Notes under the pieces: generated by a model
The model's database searches: none
Told to the model about the DNA's origin: nothing
Seen by the model: the letters and a program-made list of their open reading frames with translations, nothing else
Translations under genes and position numbers: made by a program
Origin: Gnetum montanum
Lineage: Eukaryota; Streptophyta; Gnetopsida; Gnetales; Gnetaceae
Assembly (NCBI GenBank): GCA_015680685.1
Contig: MNCI01028260.1
Span: 262,406-326,405 of the forward strand
Reading direction: 5' to 3'
DNA length: 64,000 nucleotides
Shown here: positions 37,040-46,394 of the stretch, one piece after another
Numbering within the stretch: position 1 is the first letter of the stretch
Layout of the letters: the number at the start of each line of letters is the position of its first letter

Positions 37040-37415
37040 ACTGCACAATTTTGATGTTTTGACAATTTTTTGATAGAGAGGAGGTTATACTTTAACTTTG
37101 AAACATAGTAAATAGATCTTAAATTCATCCCAAAAATATCAATTGACCCACAACCTACTACTCTTGACATAGTACCATCAGCTATAGCGATCTTAATAAT
37201 GTATGACACTCCTTTAATTCTGAGAATAAACTCTTGTTGCCAGACATGTGATCTGAAGCACCCGTGTCAACAATCCACTTATCATTTACATGGCAATGTG
37301 TAAAACATGAAGTACTTTGATTGCCTCTATGTGTAACTAAGGCTATGGGAGTCTTTGATGATGTGTCGACCTCCTTGAGCATGTTGGGATTGCTCAATAT
37401 TGATTGTAACACTTT
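37040..37415 (-). pseudogene. pol: Copia protease (minus)
   Basis: KWIVDTGASDHMSGN near 37240-37290 (minus) is the copia aspartic protease site (D-T-G followed by A-S-x-H-M). VGCGSIDIFGMNL and LLSIKKLSKHQNC follow, as in the usual protease to GAG-pre-integrase linker. A TAA-type break separates it from the preceding gag piece. Confidence 0.8.
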
Positions 37416-37419
37416 AATT

Positions 37420-38401
37420 TGTTCAGTAGTGAGATTGAGATTACCAGATTTATCATTCTCTACAGTAATCTCGATAGCAAGGGCTTTGTTTGGCTCCCGA
37501 TGGTTTCATGGCTTGTAATTTGGTGGGTATCCATGGATTTTGAAGTAGGTATCCTATGTATGATTTGTCTTGTGGCAATGATCACACCGCAGCTTCTCCT
37601 TCTTAGATCTTTGACTCCTTTGATGTTGCTTGCTTTGGTGTGTGACAAGGGTTGATCCTACTAAAGGAGCATCTATTCCAATCGAAAGCATAACCTTCTT
37701 CTTGCTTTCCTCTCTTCTTACTTCAACAAAAGCCTCATGAATGGTGGGAAAAGGCTTTGTGCTCAACACTCTACCGTGTACCTCATCCAACTCTTTATTC
37801 AGCCCTTGTAAAAAATTGAAGATCCACTCCTTTTCAATCATCTAAGCAAACTTGACCCCATCTTCAGGACTCTCCCACTACATTTCATAAAATAAATCCA
37901 TCTCCTACCATAATTCAGTCAAAGAATTAAAATAATCAATGACTAATTTGACTCCTTGTCACATCTCACAAAGCTTCAAGCATATTTCAAAACATTGTGA
38001 CGTGTTTTCCATATCCGAGTAGATTTCTTAAACTGCTGTCCATGTCTTTGGTAGTTTTGTAGAACAGATATGTCCTTCCAATTTGCAGCTCCATCGAATT
38101 AATTAACAAAGCCATCACTATGGAATTTTTGGCATCCCAAGTATGATAGGTAGGGTCAGTAGATTCAAGGCAAAATTGTACCAGTGACATATTCGGACTT
38201 TCCTTTGCCTTTGAGGACAAGAAAAATGGACTGAAACCATTCTCAAAAGTTGGTTCCATTGAGTTTGTGTTGGGTTATTTGAAGAGAATGATTTTCAAAG
38301 GGCTGAGAAGAAGAAGATAAAGGATTTCGGATAGTTGTTGCTAGCGTGCTTTCAAGTGTGCTCGGCGAAGAGGATTTGGAAGAAGAATTTTTTTTGGCCA
38401 T
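37420..38401 (-). pseudogene. gag: Copia gag (minus)
   Basis: A start codon at 38401 (minus) lies just after the primer site and opens MAKKNSSSKSSSPSTLEST. The UBN2-type gag core includes DAKNSIVMALLINSM and WIFNFLQGLNKELDEVHGRV. A zinc knuckle starting CDHCHKTNH lies near 37560. Stops at about 37990 and 37850 and a shift near 38260 break it. Confidence 0.75.
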
Positions 38402-38408
38402 TTAACTT

Positions 38409-38421
38409 GGCTTTAATACCA
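38409..38421 (-). promoter_or_regulatory. Primer binding site, initiator-Met type (minus)
   Basis: On the minus strand TGGTATTAAAGCC directly follows the CA of the LTR. It resembles TGGTATCAGAGCC, the usual copia site complementary to initiator tRNA-Met. Confidence 0.8.
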
Positions 38422-38677
38422 TGAACAAAGAGATGAAATGAAATAGTTCTCTTTATTGAAGTTTATGAAAGATTGCATACAAAGATTTATAGACCAACCT
38501 TATTCCATATTTCAGGAAACAAACTAAAAAGAAAACCAATCTCCTATAAATCAAAAATGATAAAAACAGAAGCTATAAATCAGGGAAAACAAACTCTACA
38601 AAAAATTACAATTAATCCCACAAAATCAGAAATTTACTCAGTCCACAAAATCAGGAATTTACTCGGTCTTTCCAACA
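38422..38677 (-). repeat. 5' LTR of the minus-strand copia element
   Basis: On the minus strand it runs from TGTTGGAAAGACCGAG to ATCTCTTTGTTCA. It contains a short internal duplication (plus 38620-38665, AATCAGRAATTTACTC twice) that makes it longer than the 3' LTR. Confidence 0.85.
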
Positions 38678-39214
38678 AATACTATTACATTTATTATATT
38701 TAAGATTGCACATTTTAGGTCCGGCAACCTAAGTCTAAAGCCAAACATTAGGGAAACAGGGAACTTAAATAAATGCTACAGAGTTCCTTATTACTATTTT
38801 AGAGAACAACCTCCGATCTTTTTTTCTTATACCTGTCTTACAATGATATGTTTTACAATTTCTCCCTAATCTACAGAACAATTTTCATGTCCTTAATATC
38901 CGAAGGCAAAAAAATTATAAATGGTTGACAAAAATGTAAGCCAAAACTGTAATCATAAAACACATTTTCATTAATCCTAAACTTCAAAAAAAATTAAACA
39001 TTACTGAAATTACATAATATGCACAACTAAGTTTTTAAAAAATAAAAAACTAGAGTCATGAAAATAAGGGACTCCATCAATAATAACAAAAGGTTGTTAC
39101 TGAAAAAACAGTAAATAACAATGAAAAGATCACTATATTCTTAAAAAAATTGTATCCAATGTCAAAAAAAAAAAAAAAAAACTTTATGACAAGGACATGG
39201 TTATTGCTACCCAG

Positions 39215-39585
39215 TTTTGAGTTGCTAAATGATATTTTTGTCACATTATAATGTTCAAGGACACGGTTATTGCTTCTTGTTTCAACCCAGGTCCTCACAA
39301 GTACAGATTATGAACCTTGTCATTTTAGAAGTTTCCATCTGCAGGGAGTTATGGTATTGCAAGTTAACTGAATACACACTTCCTGTTTTTTTACTATCAA
39401 CCCTAAGCAACAAAACGGACAAGAGTTTGAGGATTATAACGAAACTCGGAGGAAAAATAAATGTTCCATATTTGGTTTTGCCCAATTATATAAAACTTAA
39501 ATGAGATGCTGCACCAGAGACACAGAAGAGAATTTACGCGAACAACAAGACAGATTTTGCACAAATGGAAACTCGACTAAGTAGC
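39215..39585 (+). repeat. Direct repeat, right copy (partner 33655-33955)
   Basis: See the left copy: the same block order, with GTCACATTATAATGTTC near 39240 and ACTATCAACCCTAAGC near 39394. The similarity fades into the 78-bp tandem repeat that starts at 39524. Confidence 0.65.
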
Positions 39586-39684
39586 CCTAATTACGAAATG
39601 TAGAAGAGAATTTCCGCGAACAAGACAGAAAGACAGCTTTTGCACAAATGGAAACTCCACTAAGTAGCCCTGATTACGAAATGT
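39524..39684 (+). repeat. Two-copy tandem repeat, period 78 bp
   Basis: AGAAGAGAATTTMCGCGAAC starts at 39524 and again at 39602. Both copies end CTAAGTAGCCCTRATTACGA and differ by a few substitutions and a short insertion in the second. No coding content is seen. Confidence 0.8.
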
Positions 39685-39689
39685 ATAGA

Positions 39690-39850
39690 GACACATTAAT
39701 ACCGTGCAGAAGCTTTAAAAGGCTGCCATGACGGAGGAACTTCTTGTCCTTTGAGATCGACATAGAAATGCCATCTTCATTCAATTTCAGCTGTCTCCAA
39801 AGCTAGAGCGCACACAGCAGCAAGAGGCCGCCAAACCCAAATAGATAATT
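39690..39850 (-). other. Possible decayed coding fragment (minus), unrecognised
   Basis: The minus strand reads LNEDGISMSISKDKKFLRHG and then SLLKLLHGIN without a stop over roughly 100 bp, in a patch of mixed base composition within AT-rich DNA. I do not recognise the family. There is no clear splice site or start, so it may be chance. Confidence 0.2.
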
Positions 39851-40384
39851 TTGAAAGGAATGCAACGGCTCTCTTCAAAAATCTTGAAAGGATTGTGCTG
39901 CTAGGAAGCCTTTCTTATGCTATGGTGTTGGTTTGTTTTTCAATTGCCAATACTTTATTTTTTAAGTTAAACTATTTACTAATGCTTCTAATAAAACTTA
40001 AAAGTATAATTTTAGAAGTGCAATGATGATAATAAAATAGAAATAGAATACTATATTTTACCACAACATTTCTTTTAATTTTTGTTTTAAATATTTATAT
40101 TTTAGGGTCCACCGCCCCCTCCTCAACCTGATTTTCCAAAACTTTTACTTTTCTATTTCCTCACTATAAAAATTATCAAATGACATGATAATATCCACAA
40201 TATAAAACTGGATGCCTAGGACAAAGAGGTTTAAACAATTTTATAAAATGATCTTCAGAAGAATATTATTAAGTGAATTTTAAGGGTCATGGTACATAGC
40301 TACTTAACATGTATTTTTCTAAATGTTTTTTTTTAATCAATAATTCTTTATAACATATTAATAATTTATTACCAACGATGGCAA
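39851..40384. other. AT-rich intergenic sequence
   Basis: No gene or repeat boundary seen. Confidence 0.35.
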
Positions 40385-41060
40385 AATATTGTTTGTTGTT
40401 CGGATCTCATTTCAATTCACAAAATTTTTTTCTTTATTACAAAGATAACATTGGTGAGTGGGCTACTCTTAAACACTACCTTTAAAACAAAATTCTATCC
40501 TCAAGCTTTTAGGAATACCAACTTAATTTGAGCTGAATTTGAAAATGTTATGAAATTACATTGTGGATAAAATTGAAGAGAATATTAATAAATTACTCAT
40601 GTTTATTACTATAGTTGTTGGGTTCTTACAAATTTTTTTATGGAAAATTTGACTAAATTATTAATTGATTTTTATGATCTACTAACCAAAATAAAGGCTT
40701 TTCTAGAGTTCTTTGAACTATTTGTACTAATAGTGAGAAAAATGAAGGACTTAGCCTTATTAATTGTTATCAGCATAATGTCTCTCTCTCAACAAAATAG
40801 ATTGTGAAATGCATTAATGAAGATGATGTTTGCATAGTGCTTTCTCAAAAACAAACTTATGTAAGAAAAACCTAAAAATGATAAAAGTTGGTTTTCTATA
40901 ACTTTCTTCATTATTTTCTTTTTTCTCAAACCATCTCTATTCTTGTTTCTCCAATGCTTCAACAAATTTGAAAAACATGATGCATGCTTGGTGAGTATTA
41001 AAACTACAATTGTATTACAATTTCAAAAAATATGCTTAATCAAATTAGTCCATGATGGCT
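40385..41060 (+). mobile_element. Decayed LINE tail, copy 1
   Basis: Co-linear with 44130-44870 over most of its length: GATAACATTGGTGAGTGGGC versus a similar block at 44190, ATGCATTAATGAAGATGATG at 40810 versus GTGCATTAATGAAGATGATG at 44599, and matching ends near CAAATTAG. Copy 2 is better preserved and shows the C-terminal part of a LINE reverse transcriptase ORF. This copy is full of stops. Confidence 0.6.
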
Positions 41061-41204
41061 TCCTTTTTACAGAAGGGGCATGGACAACTTATACATCCAG
41101 ATTATGCACAACTTGAAACAAATTAGAAATCACTACAATTTTTTGCTTATGTATTTATAATTGATGGATAACATAAAAGAAAGCCTCTAATCTCTATGGT
41201 CTAA

Positions 41205-41480
41205 AAATCATCATTGTCATCCTAGCTTTGTCCCAATAAAATGGGGTTGGCTACATGACTTCTTTTTTTGTCATTCACCTCTATGAAGAGCTAGATCCTT
41301 GTTTATTTGTAGTTTCTTCAAATCGTCTTCAATCGTTTTTTTCCATGTTTTCTTTTGTCTGCCTCTTGATAACTTTCCTAGAATAGTGATGTACTAACCT
41401 TTGTGTATAGGCTCATTGCCTAATCTTCTTTGCACACATCCAAACTATTTAAAAAATTAATTTCTAATCTTGATAATCTA
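41205..41480 (-). mobile_element. RTE-type LINE 3' end (minus)
   Basis: The minus strand reads FGCVQRRLGNEPIHKG, a stop, then ITILGKLSRGRQKKTWKKTI and EDDLKKLQINKDLAL. This is the known end of plant RTE polymerases (pattern RWFGHVQRRP...RGRPKKTW...DLK...LA). The segment TTTGTCCCAATAAAATGGGGT at 41228 fits the usual RTE terminus. It is 5'-truncated and decayed. Confidence 0.75.
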
Positions 41481-42570
41481 TTTAAAGTTGATAGTATTTT
41501 GCATTGAGCTTCTTCGTATATTTGTTAGAATAATGGCCTTTATTTTTCCTTCTAATTCCAAAGTTGCAAATGAGATAATTACCAAGAATGATCTTATTCA
41601 TAACAAATTTAATAAGACTTAGAAAATGCACTTATCATCGCAATTTTGGATGAGAAACATGAGGGATATTTGGAAAAATCACTTATGCAAAAATTTAAAT
41701 TTTTTTATAGTCTTCCTACTAGTACTTGTATTCAACATATGTAAATTTTTCACTTTGATGTCCTCTTTTTGAAAGTGAAGATTTAAAATTTTTTATGATT
41801 TCTAATACACCAAGGTTGTCCTACCAGTACCCGTATTCAACATATGTAAATTTTTCTCTTCAATGTCCTCTTTGTAGAAGTGAAGACTCATTTTTATATG
41901 TTTTTTATAAGTACCCAATTGCACTTGGAAATGGACACTTAGAATTTACAATAAGGTTCAACCAAACATTAATGATATTGTTTATGGTGATCAACCCACT
42001 TTGTCTACTATCATTTAGTGTATTTTAAAGTGTTTTTCGATGCTAGTTCTCTATTCTATTTAGAAGCTTCATTATGCATTTGTTGTTCAACTACAGGAAT
42101 AAAACTATGATCTTCCTTCAAGAATTAAATATCAAATTCTCAAAGATGTTGCTTTTTAGTTTCAAATAAGTAGAAAAACTCCCAATGTAAGTTGAACAAT
42201 TTATTCGTTTTTTGTAGGGTTTTTTTTTTCACTTGTATAAGTTTGTTACAGTTTGTTTCTTATTTCTAACTATCGAACTGTCTTTCCTTAGAATTTTTTT
42301 GTTTTCTTTATAAGAAACCCTTTGATAAGATGTGAAAAGATGTAAGAGGGACTTCTGAATAAGGACAATGCTTGATCCATTTCTTACTCCAAAGGAGAAA
42401 TATTTCAAAAGTGGTTGTAATGATGAAAACCTAAAAAGATATCCCCAAAACCATTGGGCTTTTTCTTTAGACTTTCTCTTTATGTCAATGATATGATGTA
42501 CTAAAATTTTTTATATATTATTATTATTAGTGTTGTGGGTAGTGATTTTATATGTGCATGCATTTGTGTT

Positions 42571-42968
42571 GGAACCCAAAATACTTGAAACATAGGAACA
42601 CCCTAAGATGTATAGTTCAGTTAAAACTTTATAGCTCTGCCTACCAAAATCAAAACCAAAACTTGGGATTTCCAAATCAAGAGTCTTACCACTAGGCTAA
42701 CATTTTATTGTTAAATTAAAACTTTATAACTCACCATTACCTACCAAAATCAAACTCATAACTTGAAGCTTCCAAATCAAGATGCTTATTACTAGGCTAA
42801 TACCTCACTATTAATTATTATTATTATTATTGGGACTATTGGAACCTTGAAATATTTGTAATATGGGTACACCCTAAGATATAGTCTAACTAAAACTTTA
42901 TAACTCAACATTGCCTACTAGAATTGAACCCATCAAGAATCTTACCACTAGGCTAATACCTCATTGTT
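42571..42968 (-). repeat. Cluster of three tRNA-like SINE copies (minus)
   Basis: Read on the minus strand, copies start near 42968, 42815 and 42710. Each has an A-box-like TTAGCCTAGTGGTAAG, then CTTGATTTGGAA, a B-box-like GGGTTCAATTC or variant, a body with TTATAAAGTTTTA and TTAGGGTGTACCC, and an end near GGTTCCAATA with ATT/AAT repeats. The box spacing resembles a tRNA-derived pol III promoter. Related copies lie at 43930, 44890 and 61971. Confidence 0.6.
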
Positions 42969-43929
42969 TAGTTATTATTATTATTGATTTGGCACTCTCG
43001 TTCTATATAATAACCTAGAATTAAAGCACCTGTAGCTTTAACTTATACAAAGTTTTACTTAAGATTTAACATTTTTTGAATAAATTTATTAAATAATATT
43101 GAAACTAAAGCTAAAACTAAAGTTTTACTTAAGTACACTAAGAACCTATTGAATATATCAAAATTTTATTGACTAAGAGGCCTACTACCAATTGGACTTT
43201 GTCATGAAAAATAAATAATTATGGGAGTGGGGGTGGGTGTGAGACCCCAAAAAAATGAATAATAATATTTTAAAAAATGAAAGTAAGATCATCTAAGAGA
43301 GAGTCTAAAGAAAAAACCCAATGGTTTTGAAAATGTCTTTTTAGGTTTTCATCCTTACAATCAATCCTGAAAAGCTTCCCCTCTAGGGTAGGAAAAGGAT
43401 TAGGCCTTGCCCTTATTGAGAAACACCCTCACAGGTCTTTACTTCTTACTAAAGGATATTTTATAAAAAGAAAGTGAAAACTCTCTCTAAAGATTAAAAA
43501 AATAAAAATATGAAATAAAAATAAATATCTACAAAAGTTGAAAGCTTCCAATCCTTGAGCCTTCAAAACAAATAGAAATCAATATTGTAAAAAATAAATT
43601 AATTGCTTAGCTTTGGCTGGGAGCTTTTTTGCTTAAAGTTGTAACCGAAAAGTATGCTTTGTCTATTTCTTTTCTTTGCATTTGAAAATAAATAATTATG
43701 ATTATAACACTAGGCCTAGAGATGAACCTATTCATAGAAATTATCATAGAAATGTAATGGCTTGGCCAATTGCCAACACACAATTTAAGCTCAAAAACTA
43801 CAATGGTAAGCATTATTTAACACTAGTTTTCAACATAAAAATTAATTATTGAAAAATCAATCATGAGATTTCATTATTTTGAAAAAGAAGAAAATTCTTT
43901 TAGCCAAATTATAGATATATATTGTAAAT
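42969..43929. other. AT-rich intergenic sequence
   Basis: No gene recognised. The open frame on the minus strand at 43607-43813 has no recognisable content. Confidence 0.35.
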
Positions 43930-44025
43930 ATATAGCTAAACTAGTTTAACTCATAATATTGTCCACTAGATTTGAACCTCTGACAAGGAGTTTTCAAACA
44001 ATATTCTAATAACATATGTTGGATC
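43930..44025 (-). repeat. Diverged tRNA-like SINE copy (minus)
   Basis: The minus strand reads ATGTTATTAGAATATTGTTT and then GAGGTTCAAATCTAGTGGAC, which aligns with the B-box half of the SINE at 42571-42968. Confidence 0.4.
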
Positions 44026-44129
44026 CCTAAAATAAAATTATATTAAGAATAAAAAACAAAGTACATCATAAAAAGAACCTCCCAATGATAATTCTTTGTA
44101 ATATATCAATATTCTATTAGCTAAAGTTG

Positions 44130-44870
44130 AGGATTACTACATGTTATTTGGCTTTCATATTAATTGGCAAAAATTTGTTATTTTTTGTAATGAAAATATT
44201 GATGAGTGGGTTGCTCTCAAGCTTTGTAAAATCATTAAAAACTATTTGATTTTTAAAATTGTAGGAATACCTTTTTCTTGTGAATGTACTCTCACTATTT
44301 TGCAAAATTATGTGGTTGATAAAATTAAAAAGAAGCTTAATAAATAGAAATAAAAAAGTTCACCCTTGCTAGTAAAGTTTAGTTATTATGTAGATGATTC
44401 AATTACTCATGTTTATTGCTCCTCCTTATGATAGAATCAATCATATTATCCATCAATTTCTTTGGTTTGCTAAGCAACATAGAAAAGACTTCTAGAATTG
44501 CTTGGGATATTTACATTAGTAGCAAGAAAGATGAAGAACTTTGTCTCATTAATTGTTATAATCAAGGTGTTTCTCTCATTAGAAATTGGGTTACAAAGTG
44601 CATTAATGAAGATGATGTTTGTATGTCCTTTTTAAGAAACAAACTTAGGCAAGGAAAACCTAAAATGATAATAGTTGATCATCTAATAATTTTCTATACT
44701 ATTTTATTTTTCCTTAAGGCATTTCTACTCCTGGTTTACTAATTCTTAAACAAATTTGGAAGATATGATGCAAGCTTAGTAAGTACTAAAATTATAATCA
44801 TATTACAATTTCAAAAGATATACATAAGTAAATTAGCTCATAATGACTTCCTTTTAATGAAGGAGCTTGG
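44130..44870 (+). mobile_element. Decayed LINE tail, copy 2
   Basis: Two open pieces: GFHINWQKFVIFCNENIDEW with GIPFSCECTLTILQNYVVDK (44141-44347), and ISSKKDEELCLINCYNQGVS with NWVTKCINEDDVCM (44416-44742). Together they fit the end of an L1-type plant LINE polymerase: the K-S-x-F region, L-G-I-P-F and W..(V/I)xxKI.KKL, then the GGLGL-like and KW parts. It is frameshifted between the two pieces and lacks the catalytic core. Confidence 0.65.
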
Positions 44871-44889
44871 GCTATTGATTTTCCTCATA

Positions 44890-45000
44890 TATGATGAGGT
44901 GCCAGCCTAATGCTAAAACTTTTGATTTAGACATTCTAGGTTATAAGCAATTTTGATAAGCAATTCTAGGTTATAAAGTTTTGGTTGGAATATAGATATA
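44890..45000 (+). repeat. Diverged tRNA-like SINE copy (plus)
   Basis: GATGAGGTGCCAGCCTAATG, then TTTTGATTTAGA and TTATAAAGTTTTGG follow the order seen in the cluster at 42571-42968 on the opposite strand. Confidence 0.4.
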
Positions 45001-45139
45001 GATATATATGTTGGAGTGTTCTCATATACGTAGAATTTAAAATTAAGAAACATAAAGATAAATTTAATATTTTAGGATGACATAGAATGAAAAATTGCAT
45101 TGTATTTATGACCTTGTTTGAAAATGATGGGAGATTGAT

Positions 45140-45540
45140 ATGAAATGAAAAAAAAAAATTCTTATTAACTGTTGACCCAGTAATTGTCCTTAATGAAAAT
45201 GGTACCTAACAAATTTAGAGACCAAGGCAAAAGAAATGATAACGAACTTGATATTCCAATGCCTATGACATAAATGCATCAACGCAATACTAATGTTGGC
45301 TTATAAATATATATGTTGGGCTCACAAAAAGTAATTAGTTTTAGTCTATAATAATTAAATTCTAACAATTTCTTTTCATAACAATTAATTAGGTGACAAT
45401 AGTACGTGTTTCAGTCAATTATCCAAATTCTTTATTCAAATGGTTATGCCTAGATGTATCTATGAACGACAATAAAGATCTAAATTGATTGCAATTAAAT
45501 TTACTTTTATTGGAATTTATTTTCCATGCAGTTTATTAAT
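45140..45540 (+). repeat. Possible solo LTR remnant
   Basis: TATAAATATATATG near 45303 followed ~170 bp later by TGTATCTATGAACGACAATAAAGAT resembles the TATA-to-AATAAA arrangement of the gypsy LTRs in this window (GTATCTGAGC...GGCAATAAAGATGAAC). The boundaries are not clear. Confidence 0.3.
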
Positions 45541-45541
45541 G

Positions 45542-45626
45542 TTACTTAGTATAATATTTACATTCTCTTGCATTAATCAAGGGAGTGAACATTAATGCAA
45601 GAGAATGTAAATATTATACTTAGTAA
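45542..45626 (+). repeat. Long hairpin: 36-nt inverted repeat, 13-nt loop
   Basis: Arms 45542-45577 and 45591-45626 are reverse complements with one mismatch (left arm starts TTACTTAGTATAATATTTAC, loop CAAGGGAGTGAAC). It may be a microRNA-like or MITE-like fold, or the product of a template switch during replication. Confidence 0.85.
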
Positions 45627-46394
45627 TGAAGAATATTAATTAACTTTGCTTCACGTAGCATTTGTTCATAAATCCAGAAACGTAGCAAAAAGTTGATGGA
45701 GTGAACATTCTTCATCATCTAATTGATTAGGATTAATTTCTATTTTTAGTTGTTTAACATTTTGAGTAATTTTTTAGTCATGTTGTAGATGACATAAGAG
45801 TGAACCAAGCTTGCAGTTATGACAAACAGTGTTCATAACATCATCAACTCTATGCTTCACTTATATTTAATAATACAATCAAAGGCCACTACAAGTATTA
45901 CCAAAAAAAAAAAAAAAAACAATATGCAATTATACTAATATCATGCTAGTTATGGTAAAGATTATGAATTTTCTTTATCGTGTATGAACTACCATTAAAG
46001 CTATGACATCAATAAAGTTGTCTTGTAATTTAAGTCGATCATGTATTTTATCTTAGTCCAATTATAGAAGGTTTTAGAAATAGAATTTAAAATTTCAATA
46101 TCATCCTTAAGAACACCATATTTTCTTTTCTCTAGTCTACCATAAATTATTGAAATTGAAACTAAATTTTTTGAAAATTTCATACCATCCTTCAACTACG
46201 ATCTATTTTGTTTTCTCCAAATATGCAGTGTTAACATATTCAATACCAATGCTAATAAAAAGAAAATTAATGCTAATAACTAGAATAAGTTTTTAATGAA
46301 TTTAGAATTAGCTTATATAATTTAATAAAATCTATAACTCACAAACAAATATTTTTGACATTATTTTGTACAAAATACATCAACAACAATAAAT
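45627..46394. other. AT-rich intergenic sequence
   Basis: No gene recognised. An A-run of 18 lies near 45902. The minus-strand open frame at 46001-46195 has no recognisable content. Confidence 0.35.

Larger units (their letters stand above)
34021..38677 (-). mobile_element. Ty1/copia element on the minus strand
   Basis: Two LTRs of about 231 and 256 bp bound gag, protease, integrase, reverse transcriptase and RNase H in copia order, read on the minus strand. The element is flanked by AATAC on both sides (34016-34020 and 38678-38682), a perfect 5-bp target duplication. The primer site is of the initiator-Met type, and a purine tract (GAGGGGGAG on the minus strand) precedes the 3' LTR. All frames carry stops and shifts. 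Confidence 0.9.

Noticed and set aside
42571-42968. Interspersed short repeats as a possible CRISPR-like array
   Set aside because: Units are diverged and of unequal length with tRNA-like boxes, and the context is a plant nuclear genome. SINE copies explain them.
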